A stretch of 64,000 nt of DNA, from NCBI GenBank assembly GCA_038503075.1, contig JBCAML010000003.1, positions 1,550,001 through 1,614,000 of the forward strand, in the 5' to 3' direction. Below the pieces are notes generated by a model. That model worked only from the letters and a program-made list of their open reading frames with translations, did not search any database and had not been told where the DNA came from. This stretch comes from Gyromitra esculenta. Taxonomy: Eukaryota > Ascomycota > Pezizomycetes > Pezizales > Discinaceae. Within the stretch, counting starts at the first letter, position 1. Each line of letters opens with the position of its first letter. Position numbers and translations under genes: made by a program. Positions 45,789-57,108 of this stretch are shown one piece after another.

Positions 45789-48700
45789 TTATCTCTTACA
45801 AACTCTTTTACAGACAGAATAAAGCTGACCACAGTTATAGCAAAATACTACGCCACAGGTACAAACCATTTCTAAACATCCTTGCGTCCTCTCAACCATG
45901 TTATGGCATCCTGGACAAGTTTGCCATCCTTTTATTTGTGCTAATTCGCGGACCACGGCAGCCTCCGTGTCCTCTGCACAGATTCCACTATGTTCAGGTG
46001 CTCGGCAATGCCTACATGTCCTTTTTGAGCAGAAATTGCACGTGCCGACGTCGCCATGTATGTTGTTGGGGGGAATGAATTTCGAGCAGTGTCTCGCCCC
46101 ACAAAAAAGGGGATTTGGAGTCTGAAGCTCAAGGACTAGCAAGTTGTACTTGTTGGTGAATTTGGAGTCGAAATGTTTCCCGACAGATGCTATTGGTACT
46201 GGGCTGCAACAAGCGAAGGGAGCCTTGCTTTTAATTGCTATTGTAAAGGCCTCTAGTTCTCAGGAGGTTAGTGCATAGAACTTCTCTGAGGGATAGATAT
46301 GGCCATACGTTTTATACAGTCTCCGCAATAGGCATGCGTACACGACAGGACTTCCATTTTACCTTTGTAATCTTCGTCCTGGCAGATAAGACATGTTGTC
46401 ATAAGTTCTTTCCGCCGACGTTCCCCTGCCTCTCTTGCTCTCTGAGCCTCTGCTTCCCTAACAGCTCTGGCCTCCGCCTCCGCCTCTCTTGCTTTCTGAG
46501 CCTTAGCTTCCCTAGCAACTCTAGCACGCTTCTCCGCTTGACGCTTCTTTCGAGCTGCTTCTTTCGCTCTTTCTTTCTCTTCCCTCTGTCTTTTGACTGC
46601 TTCGTGTCTGTACAACTCAGCCACTCTCCGGGCTTCTTCCTCTTTTCCCCTGACTTCTCTATCCCAAGCTTCTTGAGCCAGGCGTGCAGAAACTGCTGCC
46701 TCCTCCATTCGACGTTTATGTTCCTCTTCAAAGGCCCGTTGGGCTTTTCTCGCGAAAGCTTCTTGTTCTGCAAGCTCCTCTTCGAGTATCCGCTGAGCCT
46801 TTCTCGCGAAGTCTTCTTGATCTGCGAGCTGCCGGTTATGCTCTTCAAACGTTTGCTGAGTCTTCCTCGCGAATGCCTCTTGCTCGGCAAGCTGTCGGCT
46901 GTGCTCTTCAAAATTTTGTAGTGAACCCCCAGCTAGCTGCCTAGCTAATTCCCGATCTCGTTCGATTTCGGAGATTTCGTCAAAGTCCTGGAGGTTTTGG
47001 CTAGTAGTTCCAACTGTACCGCCCTGCTCTCGAAAGGAGCCAGCGGAAAGCTCTTCAATCAATCTTTGAGTTACCACGTCCGGCTCGTGAAAAGGGTCAT
47101 TGGAAAGCTCTGTAATCAGCCTTTGGGTTGCTACTTTTTCTTGTTCACAAAACGGGTTATAATCTTGTGGTGTGCCCTCGGCGAGCATTACTAGTAATGC
47201 CAAAGTATCATGGTCGATATTTTGGTCATACTCCCTAGCCATCTGTTCTGCAAGCTTCCTATCTTTTTCGAGTTGAAGAATTTGCGCTTGGTGGTTGCTA
47301 GACTCCAAAATTTCTCGATCATCTTGATCCTCTGGTTTTTGGTGAATGAATTCTGGTGGATATTTGGTTTCGCCGGATAGCTCGGCCGCTAGCAATTGCG
47401 CAAGTGCTCTATCTCCCGCGATCTGCTCTGATATTTCCGAGGGTTCCCACCAATTTGACCTGTCTTCCTGGGAGGGGGGAGAAAACCCGTAATTCAAAGC
47501 ATTTGTAGCGGATCGTGAGGCATTAACAGGTGTGGGAGTTTTGGAGTTAGGTAAGTTGTGCTTTGGGGTTAGTGCCCTATCTCCCGCGATTTGCTCTGAT
47601 TTTTCCGAGGTTTCCCACCAATTTGACCTGTCTTCCTGAGAGGGGGGAGAAAACCCGTAATTCAAAGCATTTGTAGCGGATCGTGAGGCACTAACAGGTG
47701 TGGGAGTTCTGGAACTAGGTAAATTGTGTTCTGGAGTTGGGTATTCGGAATTATTTGGCTTTGGGGTTACTGTTAGGGATAGTTAGTGACTCCATTAGAG
47801 CTCAGCTAAAAGTTGGAATTTTACCAACTATTTCCGGCTTATTAATAAGTGGCGAGGGTAAAATGTTATTCTCAGCGCTCCGGCCAGCCTTTTGAATTCC
47901 AGGAATACTTCCTGCCTGCCGCGACCTTGCACGCGAATAGCTTTTCGAGGCTTGAGGTTTCCGGGGGAAAAAGGAGTCGACATTTTCGTCATCGATTGCT
48001 TTGTGTGTCGGAGGATCATTCCTTATAATAGACTGATTTGGCTTTGTCTGGGGTTTGTCGGTAGAAACGCGAGCTGGGGGCTGGGGTTTGGTGATTCTCT
48101 CCCCTGACCCAAGCCCAGGTGGTTTGCTGGGGCCTAAGTTTCTCGAATGAGTTCCATCAACATGTAATTCGGTAGCCCAGGATTTCCAACTAATTGGTTT
48201 CGTTTCTTTGAGAAATTTTGATGTAGTTTGTGAAATAATAGAAGCTGCTGGTAAAGGTGATTCTGTAGCAGAATTTATAAACTGACGGAAATGGTGGCCT
48301 GCACCATTAATGGAGGTATCCAGACGGTTTCCCTAGTGGAATTAGTTTACGGAATCGATCTCTAAATGCCTTGTTAATTGAACTCACATCCCCTTTCGAT
48401 TTAATCGCAATATCACTTGGAAAAAGCTGTAATTTTTTGCGGTAAAGGTCGGTATATCCGCCCCTGAGAAGGAGCGGGCTTGGGTTTAGAGGAGAGGTTT
48501 GCTTTGGCATGGGAGTCGGTATTTGTGATGAGGAATGCTTTCAAGATTTTGCAATTTAGTTTTATATTGCTTGAGAGCAGGTACATAGGACTAGTGTAAC
48601 TTACGCTCTCCACCAAATTTTTGGGAATGTTCCTCCAGGGATCACTGCCTGTTGATGGGCCAGCTGTAAAAGGAGTAATTGGTTCAACAAGTAGCCCTGT

Positions 48701-49033
48701 GAATGGGTTTATGAAAGCCTCGTCTTCTTGGTATATATATGGATCGATAGGGGTTTCTAAATTCTTAGGAACTGGTTTCCGAGTTCCCAAGGCCTGGTAT
48801 CCCGGAGGCTTAATCACAGCGGTGATCATATCATCCGCACTCTCAAAAAAGCGATTAACTGTCTCTAATTGAGCCTGAAGCCTTTCTTCTACAATTTCAT
48901 CGTCTTTTGTCGCAGGCATTTTTCCCTTTCGTGGGAGGTAATTGCGCCGTTCGTTTTCACGGTTGGCAAGAGCATTGCGATAATGAGATAGTGCCTCGAT
49001 AAGCGTCAACCTTAGTTCTTCGGCAGAAGACAT
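45789..49033 (-). CDS. RBR-type (RING-IBR-RING) E3 ubiquitin ligase-like protein, about 1003 aa
   Basis: Five exons: 49033-48605, 48537-48388, 48332-47825, 47769-46309 and 46252-45789; introns 67, 55, 55 and 56 bp, all with clear branch sites. The N-terminal 360 residues are unrecognised. Residues about 373-484 are two tandem 56-residue copies containing ALNYGFSPPSQEDRSNWWE. Residues about 645-806 form a long Glu/Arg/Ala-rich, probably coiled-coil segment (RKAQR, EEHKRR, EAEAR repeats). RING1 is at about 823-848 (CLICQDEDYK...CTHAYCGDC), followed, after the last intron, by FACCSPVPI and the IBR (LFCGARHC...CNFCSKRTCRHC...HSGIC). RING2 (about 963-985) is CPGCHNMVERTQGC then CTCGVVFCYNCG, and includes the Cys expected to carry ubiquitin. 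RBR ligases form a thioester on RING2. The extreme C-terminus (after YSVCKR) is short and may be mis-modelled. Confidence 0.85.
47403..47738 (-). repeat. Tandem duplication of 168 bp inside the RBR gene
   Basis: Two consecutive copies (47403-47570 and 47571-47738) of a 168-bp in-frame unit encoding 56 residues. They differ at only about 10-15 positions by eye, so the duplication is recent relative to the MITE copies around it. Flanking DNA is unique. Confidence 0.9.
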
Positions 49034-50432
49034 CTCCAAAAGCAATCAGTATTGGAATTCGAATCGAGTATGAAGTTTTGCCGGATAAATCCTTTGAATT
49101 TTTTTTAGCTCCTTAATGAAGAAATTAGCTAGGTATAATTTCAGCCTTGTCGATCAACCAAAAGATGGGGCGTTGAAGGCTAACATCGCATGGAAGGAAC
49201 ACCCTATCACTTGCCGTTGCCAGCAGCCCCATCCAGTCAATAGCGTAACTATGGACTATAGATTGAGTAGGTAGATATCCTCAAAAACTGTTCAGTCTGA
49301 ACTGACAAGAGATGACAGCAATTAGATCTCCGCCTTACTTTTCACAAGCGGGTTGTTTACTCAAGATGTATTTCAACCCTGGTACGGGAAGCAATACTCT
49401 CTGTGCTGATGTCTTGCACCCCGCACTAGGGTCGAACATCTGTTTTGATTTGTATGCAGCTCTAAATGGTGTGTTCGACTAAGTGTGCACGTGTGGTGTG
49501 GAGGCTGTCAAGCTCTTGGCGGCTCGTGCACACAAGGTGATGGTAGGCCTTGCCAAGGATAACGTGGGGTTCTATACCTAATCAGACTCTTTGAAATGCG
49601 TCAATGATACTCAGCATACAGAAGTGGTGTTAGCCGCTCTAGATAGTTAATAAATACCCTTAAATAACTACTTATCTCTTACACTGGTGCTTAGAGGCTG
49701 CCAAATATGTCAACCTCGACCAGGTAGATAAATGGACGATCTTGCTGTATTGAGGAGTTTCCTATCTGGATACGGGGCTGAAATGAGACCTTGCGCTCGG
49801 CCACCAAACTAATTGGCAGCTTCACCAGCGTAAGGGATACCTAGGCCCCCCATGGCTACGAGGGCCTTAACACTCTAGACCCTTGTTAATGGTTTATGTA
49901 GAATACATGTACCGTATTGTCTCAAGAATAGTGAACACGCCTAAGTATATTGGGAATTGGTCTGAGTTAAATCAAAACCGAAATATAAAGAAAAGGGTTG
50001 GGGTTTGTTTACACTCTTCTGCCAATGACCAGGTGTGGAATAACATCAATATTCCGTGAGGCCTGCTTAGTAAAATATATCGAAGGGATTAGCCGTCTTA
50101 TCTGGCTTTGATACCCCTTTATGGTTGGTAAGACTCAGCATCTATAGATCTAGTGCTAAGTAACAAACCCTAAAACCCACTTCGTTGTGAGGATCGATAC
50201 CTACTAATGGAAATACTGGAGCCGCTACGACGTCGATTTGATCCATCAGAACTCAGACAGATTCCCAGTACCCGAGTTGGGCGTGTTCATTATTCACGAG
50301 ATCATACGGTATACTACTCTAGTAGCTACTGGTAACGAGAAAGCCGATTCGGATATATGTTGTTCGCCTTAAAAATCCCGTGTGATCCGATTTTTATCGC
50401 GGCAATCACGGGCTGGAAGTGAGGTAAAAATT
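49034..50432. other. Divergent promoter side of the RBR gene, nothing recognised
   Basis: About 1.4 kb with no coding features. TACATGTA at 49904. Probably contains the RBR promoter immediately upstream of 49033. Confidence 0.4.
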
Positions 50433-51609
50433 GCCGGGGCGACCATAGAGAACCTGAACATGCAAGTGCGAATTAGCCAATAAATCCATCAATGTGTTAG
50501 GTTTTGGCGAATCAAAATTTTTTACCAGCAAAAGGTACATTCGTGTTCTTTATATATGCATGCCCTGGTGGCTGTGGGCTGAAGTATTGGCGCCCACCAA
50601 GACAAGGACTTTTTGCACCTCCTAAGCTCCGATTTGTCACTAAACCCTCAATCTCCACTCTTTTAGGATAAGGTCTTGCACGTCATCGCGCCAGTTTCAC
50701 TCAAGTACTCGTATTTGAATGACGTTTCCGGACTGAACTGGGTCTGCATGGAGGTGCAGACCAGTGGAGAAGTAGCAAGAAGTGGATTCTAAGCCAACCA
50801 AGCAGTGAATTTCAGTGGAAATAAAGGTGTATTTAGCTTGCATACCAACCCTGAGGGTCAGAAGAGGTCCAAAATCCCCAACCTCAATAATCTCAACCCA
50901 GATTTGAGTGACCACAATCTTCATTACGACTTGGTTGGCTAAATTTTGGGTACCATGCTGTTCACTCCTAGTCGACTGGCTGAGATCTTTACCGCCCACT
51001 GCTTCTTTACTGGTATGCACCTCCATGCGGACCCAGGCCATTCCGGGAACGTCATTCAAATACGAGTACAGTGAAAATTGGATACCAACCAAGGGATGCG
51101 TCCTCAAAAGCGTTTGGACATCGCCCACACAGTTTTCCTCAATTGATACATAGTAGAAGATCAAGTGCTCACCACTAGGTATTCCAATCTCTTGTGTATA
51201 TGCCTTCACCGCCCTTCACCTCCTCTACTTGTTAGCAGGAATACGAATCAGAAAACAGGGGGGGTGTGGCTTTCGATGCCACGGAGCCCGTGCCTAATGT
51301 CGCAGCACACAAAGCCACACCCTCCATGTTTTCCGGTTCGCATGCCTGCTGGAAAGTACTACCTATGCTCTCACTAAAAAGTGAGATTGTGCTTCGGAGC
51401 AGATACCAATTATCCTGTTATCCTACGTTTCTAAAACAACTGGGAAGATCGTGTGGAAGATCGCGCTTTTATGTGCTCGGGGCAGACATGAAGAACTTGA
51501 ACATAACTTTTGCTGGTGGCAATTTTTGATTCGTCCCCAGCTAGCACATTGACGGATTGGTTGGTTGGTCAACTCGCACTTGCATGTTCAGGTTCTCCGT
51601 CCCTGCCCG
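50433..51609. mobile_element. Fold-back element, about 1.2 kb, with outer and inner inverted repeats
   Basis: The outer arms 50433-50535 and 51507-51609 are inverted copies (shared words on the right-hand strand: CTTTTGCTGGT, TTTTGATTCG, CACATTGA(T/C)GGATT, TCGCACTTGCATGTTCAGG). A second, better conserved inverted pair lies inside: about 50690-50776 versus 51003-51080 (TGCACCTCCATGC, GACCCAG, CGTCATTCAAATACGAGTAC). The whole unit could fold into a long interrupted hairpin. A 171-codon frame without ATG on the minus strand (50697-51209) overlaps the inner arms and may be relic coding DNA. The right half also contains a 12-bp stem, GGGTGTGGCTTT (51263-51274) with AAAGCCACACCC (51311-51322). No clean target-site duplication was found, so the outer limits are approximate. 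Confidence 0.7.
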
Positions 51610-52506
51610 GAGCAACAAACTGAGAAGCCATTTGAGTTGGAAAATTATGGAGGCCTAGGGGAGGGAGATTTTCGGAAATGGTATTTCTGAACTGATAGCC
51701 TTGGATGGCTAAGGGAAACTGGCCCTTCATTTGTTTCACTAGACGCAAAAAAGTTTAGTGACTCTAAGGCAGGTCCCGGATCCCATAAGTACATGTAGCT
51801 TGGTTACCGAAGGAATATGAATATCCCCAGGCGTATATTTAAGCCATTCAGGATAGGATTCCTTGGCGGGGGTTAGTACTTTTATAATTTCAGGCACCCA
51901 TATACACTTTTGCCCGGCAGTCTAGATTAAAATTTGGAACACTAACTACTCTGGATTCGGAAGCTATGGGTTATTGAGCTGTCTGAATAAGAAAATCTGG
52001 GGGATGTTCGACTAATAGTGATTTCCGAGTTCGGTTAACTACATGAAGTGTTGCAGATTTTAGTCTTGACTGCTTCATCAACGTTTTTTACTGTGCTACA
52101 CTGCCGTGTCACGCTGGCTGTACTACCACGATTGCTATGGACGTCTATTGGACGTCAATAAAGCACAACCGAGGACATAACATGGGGATGCAAGGCTAGA
52201 GTTTGTGATACATAGCTTTGCAGGATTACGTGCAGATTGTATCCAATAACAAATAATGTAAACTATAGAGTGACTATATTTTAGGTGAGCTTTAACCTGG
52301 TGTTGGCCCATCACCCAACCTGAAAAACCACCATCAGATTCGAAGTCTCATTTGCAATATCTACAAAGCTTTTACGATCTCTCAAGGAGTCGTTGAAAGT
52401 TTCTTTGAAATTGAGTCCTTCCAAGGTTCTTGTCCCTGAGAAGCGAAAATTGTGCTTCGGATGTTGAGTTATTCAGGATTTTAGGACATTTCATCACCCT
52501 AATTCA
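51610..52506. other. Upstream region of the collagen-like gene
   Basis: About 900 bp with TACATGTA at 51790 and no convincing gene. An upstream non-coding exon of the next gene could lie here; I see no frame with glycine repeats. Confidence 0.4.
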
Positions 52507-55500
52507 ATGTCTAATATCGTCCTTATTTCAGTGGACGGAGCCCATGGGGGTGATTCAAATGCCTCAAGAACGCTGGATGCTACGAAGAAGGCATTGGCAG
52601 AGGTATTTCCCGAGGAGAGTATATGAATAGATGGAATTTTTAGATTGACAGATAGTCATGCTTCCGTCTAGATAAATACAGATTTGGACGGTTCAGACGG
52701 AGAAGATGCCATTGGAGTAATGCCAGGTGCCCCTGGTGGCTATCTTTCCGTAGAATTATTTCCGTCGCGCTCTGGCCCGCGCGGTTCCGGAGGAATGACA
52801 GTCGAAACCCGTATGTCACAATCAACAGTAGATTTACCACCTTCGATAGACGTTATCAATGGCAAAAACTTGTTGATTACAGCTCGCGGAGGTAATGGTG
52901 AAAATGGTGGTGTTGGAGGATCTGGTCATAACGGTAGAGCCGGAACAAATGGGACAGCTGCTACAGAAGCTGAAGAAGCAACGGTATGCTCAATCGTCCC
53001 TTTGGATTTTGCATTTGGTTAAGGGCTAAATGAAATTAGGATGGTACAAATGGAGGTAAAGGCGGGAAGTATGTAGTAAACGCTCCTGTTAAAATTTCTC
53101 GACGGTGTAATACTAAATGAAGGGTTTCCAATTTTAAGCGGCGGAGCCGGAAGCCATGGAGGAAACGGCGGAAACGGCGGAACAATTGAGGTAATTGTGG
53201 ACGAGAACAATACTAATTTGCTACTGGCTGTTGACTGGAACATTGACCCAGGGAACGGGGGGGAACCAGGAAGGAATGGGCCACCCGGAAAAGGTGGTAC
53301 TGGCGGTAAAGGCGGTGAAGGATTTAGTTGGTTAGTTTTTCTCTAAGATCAACTCGAAATCTCAAGACTAAGTTTTTCTCAGGAGCGAGGTTTCCAGCAT
53401 TCGTTATTCCTGTACTTCTAGATGTAGAGGGGGTTTGCAAAGTGGTCAGGGATTCATGTCGTTAATTGGTCCGCGAGCGGTAACCAATGTCACAAACGAT
53501 CGATTTGAAGTAACGATGAATGGGGATATTGGTATACGGTTGCTTGGTGACGGCAGGGAGACTGGTAATAATAGGTAACTTGAGCTTGCCATTTACAAGT
53601 ATCGATGTTCCGGGTTGCTAATATATACAACTCCACTCATCAGTCGAAATCTGACTGTTTCCGGGACAACTACTATTCCAGCAAACTCAGGAGTCACATG
53701 GGAAGAAGCTCTGGTTGATACGGTACTGAGAACTGCTGGGCAAAATAGTTCTGCGCTTATACCTGCCATGCCAGTAAATCCTTGCCGGTGCCATGGAGGG
53801 CCCACACATTGTGTTGGCTGCGATCGCACACCAATAATGGTGAAGCAAAAAAGAGCTAAAGGATTGGATGGGCGGGACGGGTTTCCTGGGAGCCCATCGG
53901 CTTTTCAACCAAGAAGGGGGGCATCAGGTATTCCGGGCTTGTCTTATATCACAGTCAAACACGCTGGGGGGAAATCTGAAATTTTCCATTCGAAGTACAA
54001 GATCGAGCTTGTTGATTTCCAGGTTGTCGATGGAAATGAAGATGGTATTATAGAACCTGGCGAATATATATTTATTCAACATATTCAAATCCGCAACTCT
54101 GGTAAGTTTCTAACCACTTGAAAATTTTGTTCTTCGGTTACTTCGAAAGATTAATGGGCCTACATCAGGTGGGATGCCGACACCGTCTCTACAAATTCCT
54201 CTCGTAATACGAGAGTCTGAATGGATATTACCAATCGAACCCTCAAAAATCTTTCTTCCAAAATCAGTTCAACCAGGCCATACAGCCTACGTATCTGGGA
54301 AGATAAAGGCCTTTGTCAAAAACGACAAGCGGGAGCTTTTGGAAATCGGTAGCGCTTTCACGGCGGTAGATAAAATCAAACTCAGAGCCGTGATGCCTGG
54401 CTTGAATATGGAATTACCTTTGTTTGAATTCAGCCGTGAGATCGAAATAACGTACCCATTGGAGTTGATTCAGACCCAAAATCTCGATTGTGTCCCTCAA
54501 GGACTTAAAATTACATTCACTTGGAAGGTATTTAAACTTGATATGCTCAAATTGGCATTAGCCATTCGAATCTATCTGATATGAATATGCTTTTTCCTAG
54601 GTACGAAACAAAAGTACAAAGCCATACGGCCTGTCGGGTGGATCACTGGACCGGAAGGCCTCTACACGCATTTCGGTGCAACCCGAACGCAGTATGACTC
54701 TAATGAACTCAACTGTTGATGGTCGAGGAAAAACAACCAAAGAGATAGATTACTTGGCACCTGGAGAGACAGCAACTTTCAGTGAAATAGCCAAGGTAGC
54801 TTTAGATGCGGAGGCATATTCTAATAGCAACCTAAAAATCGAACTCCTACTCTCGTCTCCATCTCCTCGGGCTGACATTCTGGCCTCAGCACCCGAAGGG
54901 GAAGTGCTAGAAGCGATTCAAGAGCAGGAGCACCAAGTTCAGATATCCACCCGTTATACATATTCGGAAAGCTCTGAGTTCCTCCTTATCACTAACTCTC
55001 AAACTAGTAACGAAGTCCTTGCAGATTGGACTCAGTTCATTGAAGAGGAGTTGGCTATGTCGCTGGACACGTGGAATATAAGTCTTTACGGGGGGCTACA
55101 ATTTGCTGATGACGATGATACAGTACTGTCTTCCTACGTGGGTAAGACAGTCATTATGTTAACAAATGTATTCGATTATTTTGGAAAGGGGAACAGGACC
55201 GCGATGGACCTGTGTGATCCAGCGATGGCTGCGACTGAGGTGTTACACGATACGAAGCTCGAGTTCTTAGTATCGCCTTTATTGGATAAAAATTATATTA
55301 ACGAATGGATGCGTTCTCTCGTATTTCCAATACAGTACTTGGCAGACAGTTCCGAAAACGCTATCGAACCAACGGTACTGCATTCGAAAAAGGACATTAT
55401 CGAATCAATATCAAATCAGTATTTGAGTGCTAGTCAAGAGTTTACGATCTATAAAATCCCCGTAAAATCCAGTCGCATATTTAGTTCCAGAAACCAGCTG

Positions 55501-56493
55501 CGGAGAAAAGCCAAGCGAACTTTAAGATATCTACTGGAATACCTCCCACAGGAGCGCTTCTGTATCAATCCAACCTCCCAGGACGCCTCCCCTAATCAAG
55601 CTGGCTCTTTAATCATATCTCGTGGATTACCTCATTCTGGACAAGCTGTAGCTAGACGCCAGGCCGGCCTATCTGCTATTGGTGTGGCAAAAGGTGGACT
55701 GGGGCTTAAGGATTCCTATACCTGTGTTTCGTCGCTACCTTTTTGCAAAAGAATCGAAATAATTTGCGATAATTCCAACCGAAGACAAGACCTACAATCG
55801 GAAAAAGAAACGAGTCGACCACAAGGTTACCCCCAACGAATAATCGAGGCTGCGAGGCTATCTATAACCCATGACCTCTACCGCGAAGTACACAGATTTC
55901 TTCTCAACTCTGCGTGGCCCGACCATTTACTCCCCAAGACACCAGATGTCGATTCTCAATTTCTTAGGCGGCACTTTCCGCGATTACATGATTTCCTAGC
56001 ACATGATACAGTTCCCCAGAGGGTCAGTCCACCGGACGAAATAATGCAAATCTTAGTCACTCTACTGTCCGTCACTCGGCCTCAATCTTTTAAGCAACTA
56101 ACACACCAAATCATCGCACCCATGTGCCACCGACGTGCCCGTCTAAGGAATTTTCTCATGCTATCGATCGAGACCGTCTTCCTAAAACGTTATTCCAAGG
56201 GCTGTGTTGACGAACAACTCGAATTACTCAAAAGTGCAGATAAACTTGGCATGCCAAAGAAGACACAGAAAATAATTCTATCGAAAATCGGTGCTTTAAC
56301 CGGCCAATCAAGACACGAAGTTGAGTTTGGCTCTGGTAGCGGGAATGTGGGTTCGGATGAGTTTCAGTCAGAGATTTGTTTCGAGGTTGAATGGGAAAGG
56401 CGAAGAGAGAGATATGGAATGTTCTTGGATAAATTGGACAACGATTTGAAGCACAGTCGGACTAAACTGAGGGACACGATTGTCGGTTCTTGA
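52507..56493 (+). CDS. Gly-rich collagen-like plus beta-sandwich protein (resembles fungal DUF7932 family), 1178 aa
   Basis: Eight exons: 52507-52618, 52682-52983, 53040-53068, 53139-53330, 53383-53574, 53644-54101, 54169-54527 and 54601-56493; introns 52-79 bp. Every junction closes in frame. The N-terminus MSNIVLISVDGAHGGDS and later segments (LDGSDGEDAIG, GGNGENGGVGGSGHNG, DGTNGGKGGNGGAGSHGGNG, GPPGKGGTGGKGGEGFSW) are glycine-triplet-like loops through about residue 215. Residues about 310-560 look like a beta-sandwich (KYKIELVDFQVVDGNEDGII, GEYIFIQHIQIRNSGGMPTP, LDCVPQGLKITFTW). Residues about 640-750 (ADWTQFIEEELAMSLDTWNI, SLYGGLQ, YVGKTVIMLTN, FDYFGKG) look Rossmann-like, and the rest is helical. 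The layout agrees with my memory of fungal DUF7932 proteins, which have no known function. No signal peptide or membrane segment. The start codon is the least certain point. Confidence 0.78.
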
Positions 56494-57108
56494 AATGTTT
56501 TTAAATACTGGGTTTGACATTTCCTTTTCTCTGATCATGTTATCTTATCGCGGGGAAGTTTAAACTTCTTGGGTTGACACATGGGACACCTCTCAAACAT
56601 ATGCAGTTGTTGAAGCCTAGCCATAGACCATAATTATGAACCCATATTTTATGTACCTACACCTCTCGAGATCCCATAAAAAGGATGCTCCATTAAACGA
56701 ACCCTATTTGTTTATCTCCTTATTAAATCAAGACCCTTGTTTCGCTTTTACGAACGTGCCGTTCCAAAATTGCCATGTATGGTTGAACCTTTTATTGCGT
56801 ACTCATTTAACCGCTAATACTACGTGTAAGTTCCATCATTACATATCATCCCCCCTCGCTATTACTTTATATTGAAGTTAGAATTATCACTAACGACGAA
56901 AAAGAATCCCTACAACTACAATAGATGTAGTTTATATATATATGCCAATCCTCAATTGCAAATGAAAATGCAAGAAATATCAAAGTTATTATAGAGACAT
57001 ATGCGTTCGCAACTCGCAAACCATTATGTAACCTTTCGTGTACAGACAGCACTTGTCTAATTCCCTGTTTTTATCTCTCAACCCTTCCCGCCCACTCCCA
57101 TCCTTTCA
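56494..57108. other. Convergent intergenic region
   Basis: 615 bp between the 3' ends of the collagen-like gene (+) and the ankyrin gene (-). No gene recognised. Confidence 0.4.

Noticed and set aside
45629..45832. Possible additional 3' exon of the RBR gene encoding HIHKVLTSYQPL
   Set aside because: The putative exon lies wholly inside the MITE copy and adds no conserved RBR residue; the stop at 45789 is preferred.
50697..51209. 171-codon minus-strand frame inside the fold-back element
   Set aside because: Begins without ATG and overlaps the inner inverted arms. Could be relic coding DNA but not supportable as a gene.
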